Shown here: positions 14,493-22,764 of the stretch, piece after piece
Layout of the letters: each line of letters begins with the position of its first letter
Position numbering within the stretch: position 1 is the stretch's first letter
Assembly (NCBI GenBank): GCA_963703355.1
Contig: OY969813.1
Location: 930,001 to 994,000 of the forward strand
Length of the DNA: 64,000 nucleotides
Reading direction: 5' to 3'
Origin: Puia sp963703355
GTDB lineage: Bacteria > Bacteroidota > Bacteroidia > Chitinophagales > Chitinophagaceae
The notes under the pieces: generated by a model
Database searches by the model: none
What the model was told of the DNA's origin: nothing
What the model saw: only the letters and a program-made list of their open reading frames with translations
Translations under genes and position numbers: made by a program

Positions 14493-16043
14493 TTAGTGAA
14501 CAGCCAATACATCTACTTTTTCGATGCCTGGCAAGTGTAGTTCTATATGTCGGTCACGGGCTTTATTTCCATATTCACTTATAATTTCCAATATGTCATA
14601 GTCAATAAAATTACATTCACTGCCGTCGATCGTCAGTACGGTATTTTCAGGAACTTCATCGAGTGCCTTGCGCAGTTTAACTTTATTTAGAAAAGTAACA
14701 TTGCTATTGAGTTTTATGTATTGTGACTCCACTCCATTGTGATGGGTTTTCGAAATCCTGTATTCTGCCTTAAAATTATTGCGAACGATAAAGTAAACAG
14801 ATATTAAAAGTCCGATGCTAACGCCGATCAGAAGATCTGTAGAAAGGATTACAACAATCGTTATCAAAAATGGTATGAACTGCTTCCAGCCCAAACTCCA
14901 CATATTGCGGTAAAGTTTTGGTTTTGTAAGGTTATATCCCGTAAAAATTAAAATGGCCGATAAGGAGGCGTAGGGAATTTTATTTAATAGAAAGGGAATC
15001 AGCATCACTGCAAGCAGGAGAAAAAGTCCGTGGGTAAATGCGGATAGTTTTGTTCTTGCTCCTGCGTCTACATTGGCTGCACCTCTTACCACTACAGCGG
15101 TCATGGGTATTGCGCCTAACAAACCACATAGCATATTCCCGAAACCCTGCGCGATCAGTTCTCTGTTTACAGGCGTTATACAATTGCGTCGGTCAAGTTT
15201 ATCGATGGCTTCAATGCACAGTAAAGTTTCCAAAGTAGCCAGCAATCCGATCATGATGCCGTCTCTCCAAATGGCTGCATTCGAAAATATTTTAGAAAAG
15301 TCGGGGGAGGAAATGTTTGCAAATATGTTCTGGGGAATATGCACCAGTTGTGTTTGTCTTAGCGAATAATGCGGGGAAATTTCCATCAACAGCAAACTGA
15401 CCAGGATACCAAGAACTACTACTACAAGGGGTGCCGGAATTATTTTCATTTTCCCTGCTTTCGGTAATTGAAGAAGAATAAGGGAAATCAAAGAAAGAAC
15501 AGAAATCAGAACAGTACCCCTGGTGATGTGTTGATTGAAGGTTTTCAGATTTTCCAAACTGTTTTTACGGGAGAACAGATGAATAAAACCCGATGACCAA
15601 AAATCGGGCTGGTCGTAGCCGAGTGCCATTGGGATTTGTTTAATAATAAGCATCAATCCAATGGCAGCCAGCATTCCTTTAATTACAGAAGATGGGAAAT
15701 AATTTGCAATCACTCCCAGTTTCAGTAATCCGAGAAGAAGTTGAAACAACCCTGCAATGAAAACCGTAAGTAAAAATATTCTATAATCACCCAGTGAAAT
15801 AATGGAAGCGGCCACCAGCGTTGTTAGCCCTGCAGCCGGGCCCGAAACCGCAAGCTGCGAGCCACTGATCAGTGAAACTACCAACCCTCCTATTATACCG
15901 GATAAAAGTCCTGCGTACAATGGTGCTCCCGAAGCCAGAGCAATTCCCAAACAAAGAGGGAGTGCGACGAGGAATACGGAAAGTCCGGCCGGCAGGTCGT
16001 GTCTCAGCCAGATGATGCGGTAATATTTAATCGTTCTTTTCAA
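14493..16043 (-). CDS. SulP/SLC26-family anion transporter with STAS domain
   Basis: 516 residues. The signature starts at LRHDLPAGLSVFLVALPLCL and is followed by QLAVSGPAAGLTTLV, giving the core of a SulP permease with roughly 12-14 membrane segments up to about residue 405, then a cytoplasmic STAS domain (about 420-510, VLTIDGSECNFIDYDILEII). Members carry sulfate, bicarbonate or other anions; the NFIDYD segment rather than a phosphorylatable Ser does not settle the substrate. The promoter carries an ATGAY-type palindrome at 16167 with a perfect -7 box, so expression probably follows the respiration genes opposite. Confidence 0.9.
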   Translation of the reverse strand: MKRTIKYYRIIWLRHDLPAGLSVFLVALPLCLGIALASGAPLYAGLLSGIIGGLVVSLISGSQLAVSGPAAGLTTLVAASIISLGDYRIFLLTVFIAGLFQLLLGLLKLGVIANYFPSSVIKGMLAAIGLMLIIKQIPMALGYDQPDFWSSGFIHLFSRKNSLENLKTFNQHITRGTVLISVLSLISLILLQLPKAGKMKIIPAPLVVVVLGILVSLLLMEISPHYSLRQTQLVHIPQNIFANISSPDFSKIFSNAAIWRDGIMIGLLATLETLLCIEAIDKLDRRNCITPVNRELIAQGFGNMLCGLLGAIPMTAVVVRGAANVDAGARTKLSAFTHGLFLLLAVMLIPFLLNKIPYASLSAILIFTGYNLTKPKLYRNMWSLGWKQFIPFLITIVVILSTDLLIGVSIGLLISVYFIVRNNFKAEYRISKTHHNGVESQYIKLNSNVTFLNKVKLRKALDEVPENTVLTIDGSECNFIDYDILEIISEYGNKARDRHIELHLPGIEKVDVLAVH

Positions 16044-16136
16044 ATTGAGTTCCAGCGCCTTTGAGGACAGAAAACAGGCTTTTTATTATTTTCAAAACGA
16101 GCCATCGGTGAAGCCAGCATGTTGAACCCGTTTTTC

Positions 16137-16180
16137 CAAAAATAGCATTCATAGGATCAAAAGTTTCTGATATAAATCAG
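16137..16180 (-). promoter_or_regulatory. FNR-like site plus -7 element for the SulP gene
   Basis: CTGATATAAATCAG (16167-16180) is a perfect palindrome around a 4-base centre. On the minus strand TATTTTTG (16144-16137) is a perfect TAnnTTTG box whose first base lies 29.5 bp from the centre of the palindrome. This is equivalent to an activator site near -41.5. Confidence 0.6.
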
Positions 16181-16197
16181 GTTTATCATCATTTCAT

Positions 16198-16241
16198 ATG
16201 ATTTTAATCATATAAAATGATAATGAGTATGGTGAACTTTA
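16198..16241 (+). promoter_or_regulatory. FNR-like site plus weak -7 element for the cytochrome genes
   Basis: ATGATTTTAATCAT (16198-16211) with arms that extend to ATATGAT/ATCATAT. GAACTTTA at 16234-16241 matches A and TTT of TAnnTTTG at the same 29.5-bp spacing. A weak box is what an activator-dependent promoter should have. Confidence 0.55.
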
Positions 16242-16296
16242 ACGAAGAGCATGGACAGATATCCGATATTATAAAAACGAGTAACTCTTATTGAAT

Positions 16297-16737
16297 ATGA
16301 AAGAAGATGTTATCGACTCCGGAAAGATGAAACCCAAACTGAGTTTAGGTTTATTATTGATATTGAGTATAAGTTATTTTGTTGTTCCTGCACAAAATCC
16401 ACCTTGGGTTGCTCCGAAGGAATCAGATAATGTCAAAAACCCACTCGCCGGTAACACCAGTGTACTGCCCGATGCCAAGGCACTCTATATTGCGAATTGC
16501 GGCCCATGCCATGGAGATAAAGGAAGAGGAGACGGGCCCGCTGCTTCCGGCCTGAATCCCAAACCTGCAGATCATTCTTCGGTAGCTGTACAAAATGAAT
16601 CGGACGGCGCTCTTTTCTGGAAACTTTCTGAAGGCAGGTCACCTATGCCGGGTTATAAGAAAATATTTTCCGATCAGCAGCGATGGGAGTTGATCAACTA
16701 TATTCGAACATTAGCCAGGACGCCCAAGAAGAAATAA
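16297..16737 (+). CDS. Exported c-type cytochrome (mono-haem)
   Basis: 146 residues from ATG 16297 (an ATG at 16327 would give a shorter, more typical signal peptide MKPKLSLGLLLILSISYF). Haem c is attached at CGPCH (68-72) and the sixth ligand is probably the Met of GRSPMPGY (about 117). The domain GDKGRGDGPAASGLNPKPAD is a typical class I cytochrome c fold. Together with the next gene it probably feeds the B-type oxidase encoded at 22765-25113. Confidence 0.88.
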   Translation: MKEDVIDSGKMKPKLSLGLLLILSISYFVVPAQNPPWVAPKESDNVKNPLAGNTSVLPDAKALYIANCGPCHGDKGRGDGPAASGLNPKPADHSSVAVQNESDGALFWKLSEGRSPMPGYKKIFSDQQRWELINYIRTLARTPKKK

Positions 16738-16792
16738 TATTTAAAGCCTTCATTCACAAATCCGGTCTTCACGAAATAAAAATATTGGCAAT

Positions 16793-17293
16793 ATGAAACA
16801 AACATTTAAATATACGCTGACACTTGTGGCGAGTATTTTCGCCCTGCAATGCGGGTCCAATACGCAAAACACCGGTAATAACAATGTCGCGGCGCCAGAC
16901 ACTTCCCTTCAAAAAATAAATAAGGATACGGTCGTCGTTTTTTTAGGCATCAATTCCAAGGGTGTTGGACGGTTTAAGAACGTTCAATTAACCCATCCAC
17001 TGAATGAAGACATGGCAACGAAGGGAAAGGCAATTTATGATTCAAAATGTTTTGCATGCCACAAACTAAGCACGGAAATGCTGGTGGGGCCGGGATGGAC
17101 AGGTGTTACAAAAAGGAGAACACCCGAATGGATCATGAACTGGATTACCAATACAAAAGTGATGCTCGACAGAGATCTTGCAGCTCAGGCTGATATGGCA
17201 GTTTGTCTGATCAGAATGCCCAATCAGGATCTTACAGATGATCAGGCAAGGAATGTGTTGGAGTTCATGCGCAAAAATGACGGGGATAAATAA
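16793..17293 (+). CDS. Cytochrome c lipoprotein
   Basis: 166 residues with a lipoprotein signal ending FALQC (Cys20), then a linker and a mono-haem domain: CFACH (86-90) and a likely Met ligand in IRMPNQ (about 142). It resembles the soluble domain of the 21581-22114 cytochrome (shared pattern GPxxxGVT.R.....W.......V). It lies 55 bases after the previous cytochrome gene and is probably co-transcribed. Predicted role: membrane-tethered electron shuttle to the terminal oxidase. Confidence 0.87.
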   Translation: MKQTFKYTLTLVASIFALQCGSNTQNTGNNNVAAPDTSLQKINKDTVVVFLGINSKGVGRFKNVQLTHPLNEDMATKGKAIYDSKCFACHKLSTEMLVGPGWTGVTKRRTPEWIMNWITNTKVMLDRDLAAQADMAVCLIRMPNQDLTDDQARNVLEFMRKNDGDK

Positions 17294-17298
17294 ATAGT

Positions 17299-18540
17299 TC
17301 AGGATATTTTTTTACTAAGACTCCGCGCAATCGCGATCAGCACTGAACCGACAAACAGCAAAACACCGGTAGTCCAGAGTAGCCATGGAAATATACTGCT
17401 TCCGCCAACTAACATGGCGGCGAATCCCTGAGATATTAAGAATAATTCGTTCAATATGACTGCGACTGCAAAAACAACTATTGAGATCCCTGTCCATTTG
17501 ATTTTACTATTCAACAAATCTTTCTTTATAAAATGGGCGAGTATGAAAAGGGTAACAAATCCCAAAAATACCAGATGCAAAAATCCCATGATGATCGGTC
17601 TGTTTCCAAATATGGCGTCACCAATAACCGGGAAGATGGTAAAACTCTGAAAGAAAGTCTTCAACATAAATGAACCCATGGATAGAATCATCAAAAAACG
17701 CAGCAGGGGTTTTTCTTTACTGTAAATAATTCTGAGGTTCATCGCAGAAGTAATAGCGAAACAGAAACTAATAAGCAACAGAATAGATCCCAGTATGGCA
17801 ATAACACGCAGCCAGCGATTGGGATCCTGCCAGAGATACGATAGGAATAAGGAGGGAACAATAGAAATACATAATGCGATGGAAAACCGCGAGATATTTC
17901 TTTTTGCGCCGGCCGTTGTTCCTTTATAAATAAGATTAAAGAGCAGTGCAAAAATGGCAAGGGTAAAAAAACCATTGTATTGAAAATGCAGAAAGGTAAA
18001 TAAAGCGTCTCTGTAAAGTATGGCGTCGAAGGATTGGGTGAAATAAATATAGGTGATGAGGATGATTCCGGAAGAAGATAAAATCAAATACAGGATGGAT
18101 GATATCGCCAGCAATTTCACACAGGATGCCAATTCTGTTTTCATTATATCTCTTATAAAAATGATTCCGAATAAATAGGTCAGTAAAATAAAACAGAGAG
18201 AGCATATAATAGAAATCGTGCTATAACCTTTAGCTGCGAAAGATACCAGCATCGCCCAGGCACAGATTGTTATGGTTCCCAGTAACCATTGATATTTGGA
18301 GTTTTGGCTGACAGATTCAGGAAGTAATTCATACACGAAAAGAGAAATTAAAACAAGTGTGACCCAGCCCCCAAAAGTGAAATGAGAATGAGCTTCCAGC
18401 AGGTGATTATAATTGATAAATGGAAGCGCGAAAACAATTTTGCTTCTTAACAGCATGCCCAACAAACCAACGATACAGAGATTCAGGATGGACAGATCAA
18501 TCCACCTGTGATATCGGAGGGTTTTTTTTGAGTGCTGAAT
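17299..18540 (-). CDS. Polytopic membrane protein of the respiratory cluster (haem-copper-oxidase-subunit-I-like)
   Basis: About 12 membrane helices. Conserved-looking His sites are LLEAHSHFTFGGWV in the second helix, FLHFQYNGFF and GFLHLVFLGF, which could bind haem or copper. ATG/TTG starts at 18459/18465 would cut the first helix in half. The same frame continues upstream through WIDLSILNLCIVGLLG to an ATT at 18540, which follows the in-frame TAA of the preceding cytochrome gene by one codon. I therefore infer an ATT start or translational coupling. Exact function unknown; Bacteroidota relatives occur beside cytochrome oxidases. Confidence 0.65.
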   Translation of the reverse strand: MQHSKKTLRYHRWIDLSILNLCIVGLLGMLLRSKIVFALPFINYNHLLEAHSHFTFGGWVTLVLISLFVYELLPESVSQNSKYQWLLGTITICAWAMLVSFAAKGYSTISIICSLCFILLTYLFGIIFIRDIMKTELASCVKLLAISSILYLILSSSGIILITYIYFTQSFDAILYRDALFTFLHFQYNGFFTLAIFALLFNLIYKGTTAGAKRNISRFSIALCISIVPSLFLSYLWQDPNRWLRVIAILGSILLLISFCFAITSAMNLRIIYSKEKPLLRFLMILSMGSFMLKTFFQSFTIFPVIGDAIFGNRPIIMGFLHLVFLGFVTLFILAHFIKKDLLNSKIKWTGISIVVFAVAVILNELFLISQGFAAMLVGGSSIFPWLLWTTGVLLFVGSVLIAIARSLSKKIS

Positions 18541-18543
18541 TTT

Positions 18544-18819
18544 TTATTGTTTGAGGAAATTTACAATCTTGGTTTTTTCTTCATCTGTAAGCAGGGCCCG
18601 TGTTTGCATATGCATTCCGATGGTTTCCCATTGTTCAGGTGAGAAGGAGGAAGGCGAAGGTGTGTTGTGACAACGCTGGCAATTTTCAGCCCATAATTGC
18701 ACCCCTGATTTTGCTGATACCTGTTGACTTGCTTTACAACCAACGAAGGTAAGGCCAACGAACAGCCCTAGTCCCAAGATCAGTAAAACAGAAACGCTTT
18801 TTATAGATACTCTTTTCAT
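18544..18819 (-). CDS. Small cytochrome c lipoprotein
   Basis: 91 residues with a lipoprotein signal (Cys28 in FVGC), one haem site CQRCH (47-51) and candidate Met ligands at GMHM (about 69-71). Shorter than a standard cytochrome c domain, it looks like the minimal cytochromes found with oxidases. It lies 11 bp after the porin stop and directly precedes the polytopic membrane gene in the same frame. Confidence 0.85.
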   Translation of the reverse strand: MKRVSIKSVSVLLILGLGLFVGLTFVGCKASQQVSAKSGVQLWAENCQRCHNTPSPSSFSPEQWETIGMHMQTRALLTDEEKTKIVNFLKQ

Positions 18820-18830
18820 TTTAAACTGAT

Positions 18831-20045
18831 TTAAAGTTGGACAGCAAATTGGATAAATAATGTATTTGACTGGGTTGTTGTGCCCTCGCTTCCTATGGAA
18901 GTACTATTACTGTTATTCCATTGATATGCGCATTTTAAAACTGTTCTCCAGCTGAGCCAATAAAGTAAGGCGGCTTCTGAAATATTGTTTTTCTGACCCC
19001 AGAGTGATCCTGTTGGAGAAATAAAGTTACTATACCTGTATGCCAGTTCCAGATTCTTTACAAAATTATTGGATGAACCTGTCGGGCGTAGCGAAATTTG
19101 AGCAAAACCCGTAGTTGTCTTATTGTCATATGTGTATATGGTGGAATCATTGGGATTTGTATAACTCTGGTTGGTTACATATACATAATTATATTGACCT
19201 TTTATATTTAGAAGAATCGGACTGAAAAGTTTCACATAGTCCAGATCGATGGCATATGCCTTGGACAGGGCACTCTGATTGGGAGCACCGGCGTCTCCCA
19301 CTTTGCCGATCTGTCCACTCAAACCAATTTCAAGGGATGAATTCGAAAATGGTAAAAGTGATAATCTGGCAGTAACTGCCTTATTTTGATTATTATCAAT
19401 TGAACCCACACCCTGCATTTCCCCATCAGTGAGTAGCTGATTACCGTTGGTGAGGCTAACATCATAGCTCCATTTCATATTTCCCATAGGAAAACCACCT
19501 TCTACTTCAACTCCATAGTCAGCATCGTTGGGAATATCTGCTACAGGAGGATCGGTTGCGAGTTTATTGATCCAGCCGGCGGCGAGGCGTTTGTTGTAGA
19601 TACCAAAAGGCACCACAAAATATCCGGCGCGCACAATCAATCCCGGACTGGCAAAATAGGAAACATCGGCCCAGTTAACACCCAGTCCGCCTCCGGATGA
19701 ATAGGAAGGTTCAAATTCCATCAGCAACTTGGTTCCGTGCCTCCAGAGAAACATGGGGCTAAATTCGAATTCAGCGTCGTCTGGAAAAGAATTCGTTTTT
19801 ACAGATTGACCAACACCGCCGGAGGTAACGGTTGTTTTGTTCATGTTCCATCCTATGGTTGTTAATCCAACCACCAAGAAATGATCCTCACCGGGTTTCT
19901 TGTAAGCTGCCTGTTTTTCAAGCTCTGTAACGCGATCCAGCAGAGATGAATCGACGACTGTTGCCTGCGCAAACAGTTTATTCCCCATGGGAAAAAATAT
20001 AAAAAAGCAAAGAGCCAGACTTAGAAATAATTTAGCCGCCTTCAT
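18831..20045 (-). CDS. Outer membrane porin-like protein
   Basis: 404 residues with a signal peptide (cleavage near LFAQA), a short coiled segment (LLDRVTELEKQAA) and then a beta-barrel rich in alternating strands ending LFIQFAVQL. The organisation resembles phosphate- or anion-selective OprP/OprO-type porins, without enough sequence evidence to name a substrate. It has its own promoter with an FNR-like site and starts a three-gene unit with the cytochrome lipoprotein and the membrane protein. Confidence 0.75.
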   Translation of the reverse strand: MKAAKLFLSLALCFFIFFPMGNKLFAQATVVDSSLLDRVTELEKQAAYKKPGEDHFLVVGLTTIGWNMNKTTVTSGGVGQSVKTNSFPDDAEFEFSPMFLWRHGTKLLMEFEPSYSSGGGLGVNWADVSYFASPGLIVRAGYFVVPFGIYNKRLAAGWINKLATDPPVADIPNDADYGVEVEGGFPMGNMKWSYDVSLTNGNQLLTDGEMQGVGSIDNNQNKAVTARLSLLPFSNSSLEIGLSGQIGKVGDAGAPNQSALSKAYAIDLDYVKLFSPILLNIKGQYNYVYVTNQSYTNPNDSTIYTYDNKTTTGFAQISLRPTGSSNNFVKNLELAYRYSNFISPTGSLWGQKNNISEAALLYWLSWRTVLKCAYQWNNSNSTSIGSEGTTTQSNTLFIQFAVQL

Positions 20046-20079
20046 ATTTCCTGTTTTGTTTTATTAATTTCTCAATACA

Positions 20080-20123
20080 TAAATATATCCAGCCTTACAA
20101 AGTTTTATTATGACAGTTGTCAT
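20080..20123 (-). promoter_or_regulatory. FNR-like site plus -7 element for the porin unit
   Basis: ATGACAGTTGTCAT (20110-20123) has perfect 6-bp arms. The minus-strand box TATATTTA (20087-20080) differs from TAnnTTTG only in the last base and again begins 29.5 bp from the palindrome centre. A second partial copy ATGACATTCGTTA lies at 20132. Confidence 0.6.
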
Positions 20124-20189
20124 CCCGAAGTATGACATTCGTTAGTATTCAACAATAGTATGTAATGAGATTACGGAAGAATTGGGCAA

Positions 20190-21551
20190 TCAAACAGCCT
20201 TACTATACTGTTTGCCTTTCGCGATGGATTTATTATGGAGAAACAGGTCGAATGCGCTGCATACATTCCTGATAAAACTTCCGCCCAAAACAGTTACTTC
20301 AACATAAAGATCATTAACCTTAACCAACCCGTCCATTTCCAATTGTCTCAACAGCGGAAGTGTATATAATTGCAGTATATCCCGATCCAGTTCGTTGAAA
20401 TAGGTTTTTCCCTGACAACTGATGTCGTGTATGTATTTCCTGAATCTTTCGTCCAGATTATTTAAAAAAAACCCTTTAATTACCGGCAATTCTTTTTTAT
20501 TTACAAGACGGTAATAGTCGTGTAAGGATTTGCTGTTCTGGGCAAAAGCATGACCCGTATCACTGATGGCAGAAACGCCTAATCCCAACTGCAAATGGGC
20601 GTTCTGAGACGTATATCCCATGAAATTGCGATTGAGCGCGCCGGTGTTTCTGGCCTGAAGTAAATCGTCTTTTGCTACAACAAAATGATCCATTCCAATA
20701 TGATGGTAACCATTTGCATTAAATATTTTTACGGCTTCCTGATAGAAATTCATTTTACATTCCGCCGAAGGCAAATCATTTTCATCGAACAAACGTTGTC
20801 CCCTGCTTGTCCAGGGGACGTGCGCATAACTATAAAAAGCAAACCTGTCGGGCTTAATTGCGATGCATTCTTCGAGTGTTTTTCGTATGCTGCCCAGTGT
20901 TTGAAAAGGCAGTCCGTAAATCAAATCAAAATTGACAGAATGATACCCGATTTCACGAGCCATTTCCGTAACATCTTTCACCCGTTCAATAGACTGAATT
21001 CTGTTAATCGCTTTTTGAACCACCGGGTCGTTATCCTGAACGCCATAACTGACCCTGCGGAAGCCCCGGTCAAATAGTGTTTGCAAATGCTCCCTGGTAG
21101 TGTTGTTCGGATGACCTTCAAAACTAAAATTAGCCGTGGAATGAATGATCGAATTGTCCAGAATGGCTTTTAATAATGTATTGAGATTTTCGGGAGAAAA
21201 AAAAGTCGGCGTTCCCCCACCCAGGTGAAGTTCCCTGATCACAGGAACCTCTTCCATTAATTCGCAATAAATAGACCATTCATTAATCAGAGCGTTGATA
21301 TATTCGATTTCAACGCCGTGATTGGTGGTTATTTTCTTATTGCATCCACAATAAGTGCAAAGGGATTCACAGAAAGGCAGGTGTAAATATAAACTCAGTC
21401 CCTCCGTATCGTTTGCAAAACGAAACTGATCCCTGAAGGCTTTTCTCCACTGAGAGAGGTGCATGTTCTCATTCCAGAAAGGAACCGTGGGATAACTGGT
21501 ATACCTTGGAACGGAAACATTATATTTATTCAGAAGATCAAGGGAAACCAT
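20190..21551 (-). CDS. hemN: Oxygen-independent coproporphyrinogen III oxidase
   Basis: 453 residues. This radical-SAM enzyme decarboxylates coproporphyrinogen III to protoporphyrinogen IX without oxygen. The 4Fe-4S motif C61-x3-C65-x2-C68 (CESLCTYCGC with the extra HemN Cys70) is intact, as are LHLGGGTPTFF and the HemN C-terminal domain. It is the last gene of the oxidase operon and supplies haem when oxygen is scarce. A palindrome-like TTGATAATTGTCAA (21571-21584) lies only 26 bp upstream, too close for the activator geometry seen elsewhere. Confidence 0.95.
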   Translation of the reverse strand: MVSLDLLNKYNVSVPRYTSYPTVPFWNENMHLSQWRKAFRDQFRFANDTEGLSLYLHLPFCESLCTYCGCNKKITTNHGVEIEYINALINEWSIYCELMEEVPVIRELHLGGGTPTFFSPENLNTLLKAILDNSIIHSTANFSFEGHPNNTTREHLQTLFDRGFRRVSYGVQDNDPVVQKAINRIQSIERVKDVTEMAREIGYHSVNFDLIYGLPFQTLGSIRKTLEECIAIKPDRFAFYSYAHVPWTSRGQRLFDENDLPSAECKMNFYQEAVKIFNANGYHHIGMDHFVVAKDDLLQARNTGALNRNFMGYTSQNAHLQLGLGVSAISDTGHAFAQNSKSLHDYYRLVNKKELPVIKGFFLNNLDERFRKYIHDISCQGKTYFNELDRDILQLYTLPLLRQLEMDGLVKVNDLYVEVTVLGGSFIRNVCSAFDLFLHNKSIAKGKQYSKAV

Positions 21552-21580
21552 ACTAATTGTTAATTGTTAATTGATAATTG

Positions 21581-22114
21581 TCAAATGTCATTTCCACTTT
21601 GCGTTTTATTTCTTTGAATTTCTTTTACCTTGACCAACGCAACAAACGCAACAGTCATCAATATGACGAGGCCCAGATAGGTTGCAAAAAAAGAATAATT
21701 GTTTGCCAGTATCGGCGTGTAAGGCGGATGAATTATTTCTGGTCTAAAAGAAGGTGCTGTAACGGGTGCTTTTGATTCAGATTTTATATAGGCCAGAATA
21801 CCTTCAATATTCTCAGCGGTTAAATCCGGATGATCGGGCATCGGGATCTTATTAAATTTCTCATAGAGTCTAACCGCGGCGGTGTCTCCCCCTTTAATGA
21901 CTGTTTGGGAAGAATGAACAAATTTTATGATCCAGTCCACCGAATGCCGGTCGGTTACTCCCGCAAGCGCCGGCCCCAACACTACTTTGTTTACATTATG
22001 ACAGCTTGCGCAACGACTGGTGAATATTAATTTGCCATTGTCCAGTGGTGCATCGGAAAAAGCCACAACAGATATCAGGAGCAACAAACTTGTAATGATC
22101 AATTTGTGTTTCAT
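21581..22114 (-). CDS. Membrane-anchored cytochrome c
   Basis: 177 residues from the ATG at 22114. Signal peptide MKHKLIITSLLLLISVVAFS, one haem site CASCH, Met ligand in KIPMPDHPDL, then a C-terminal transmembrane helix (SFFATYLGLVILMTVAFVALV) and a short charged tail. It is likely the direct electron donor to the B-type oxidase encoded upstream in the operon. The TTG-started extension to 22144 overlaps the Sco gene and is not preferred. Confidence 0.88.
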   Translation of the reverse strand: MKHKLIITSLLLLISVVAFSDAPLDNGKLIFTSRCASCHNVNKVVLGPALAGVTDRHSVDWIIKFVHSSQTVIKGGDTAAVRLYEKFNKIPMPDHPDLTAENIEGILAYIKSESKAPVTAPSFRPEIIHPPYTPILANNYSFFATYLGLVILMTVAFVALVKVKEIQRNKTQSGNDI

Positions 22115-22127
22115 CAGTTCAGCATTA

Positions 22128-22742
22128 TTATAATTCAAATTCAATTTTTAATTTTTCGATGTCATGAATCAATCCGTTCACATCCGCTTCATCAGTGCCC
22201 TTATAGTATCCCCTGATTCTTCCCAAAGGATCTATCAGCACCAGGTTTTCGCTATGAATAAAATCTGTGGGGCCACCATCCCCATCCGTTGCAACGATCA
22301 TCAGATCTTTTCTGGCAAAACGATACAGTGATATCTTATCACCAGTTAACAGAAACCAGTTGTTTCCGATTCCCATATGGTTAGCATAACTTTTTAATTT
22401 GCCCACGCTGTCCCTTTCCGGATCAACAGTAAAAGAATTGATGAGAATATTTTTATCCCCATAAGTCTGTACCCGTTTCAACTGATAAACAACTTTCGGA
22501 CAAACCGCAGGGCAACTCGTGAAGAAAAAGTCCGCTACCACTATTTTTCCTTTCCAGCTTCGATTGTCGATCCATTTTCCCTCCTGGTCTTTAAATTGGA
22601 AGGAACTGATTACATGATGCTCCGGTCCCAGTATGGGCAACTTTTGAAAATGGCTTTCATACCATTGTGTGATGCCAAATACACTCAGTGGAACAACCAC
22701 AACGGCCAGTACAAAAAGATATAGTCCTTTTCCGCTTTTCAT
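22128..22742 (-). CDS. SCO1/SenC-family copper chaperone
   Basis: 204 residues: N-terminal membrane anchor (about 8-24) and a thioredoxin-like domain with the copper motif TSCPAVCPKVV and a distal His in DFIHSENL. SCO proteins deliver copper to, or reduce, the CuA site of cytochrome oxidase subunit II. It sits 22 bp after the subunit I gene, in line with assembly of this oxidase. Confidence 0.93.
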   Translation of the reverse strand: MKSGKGLYLFVLAVVVVPLSVFGITQWYESHFQKLPILGPEHHVISSFQFKDQEGKWIDNRSWKGKIVVADFFFTSCPAVCPKVVYQLKRVQTYGDKNILINSFTVDPERDSVGKLKSYANHMGIGNNWFLLTGDKISLYRFARKDLMIVATDGDGGPTDFIHSENLVLIDPLGRIRGYYKGTDEADVNGLIHDIEKLKIEFEL

Positions 22743-22764
22743 TTCTTAAGGATGTGAGAGCTAA

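Noticed and set aside
21571..21584. FNR-like TTGATAATTGTCAA before hemN.
   Set aside because: It lies only 26 bp from the start codon and overlaps the stop of the upstream gene, so it cannot work with the 29.5/51.5 geometry. Probably coincidence or a different control.
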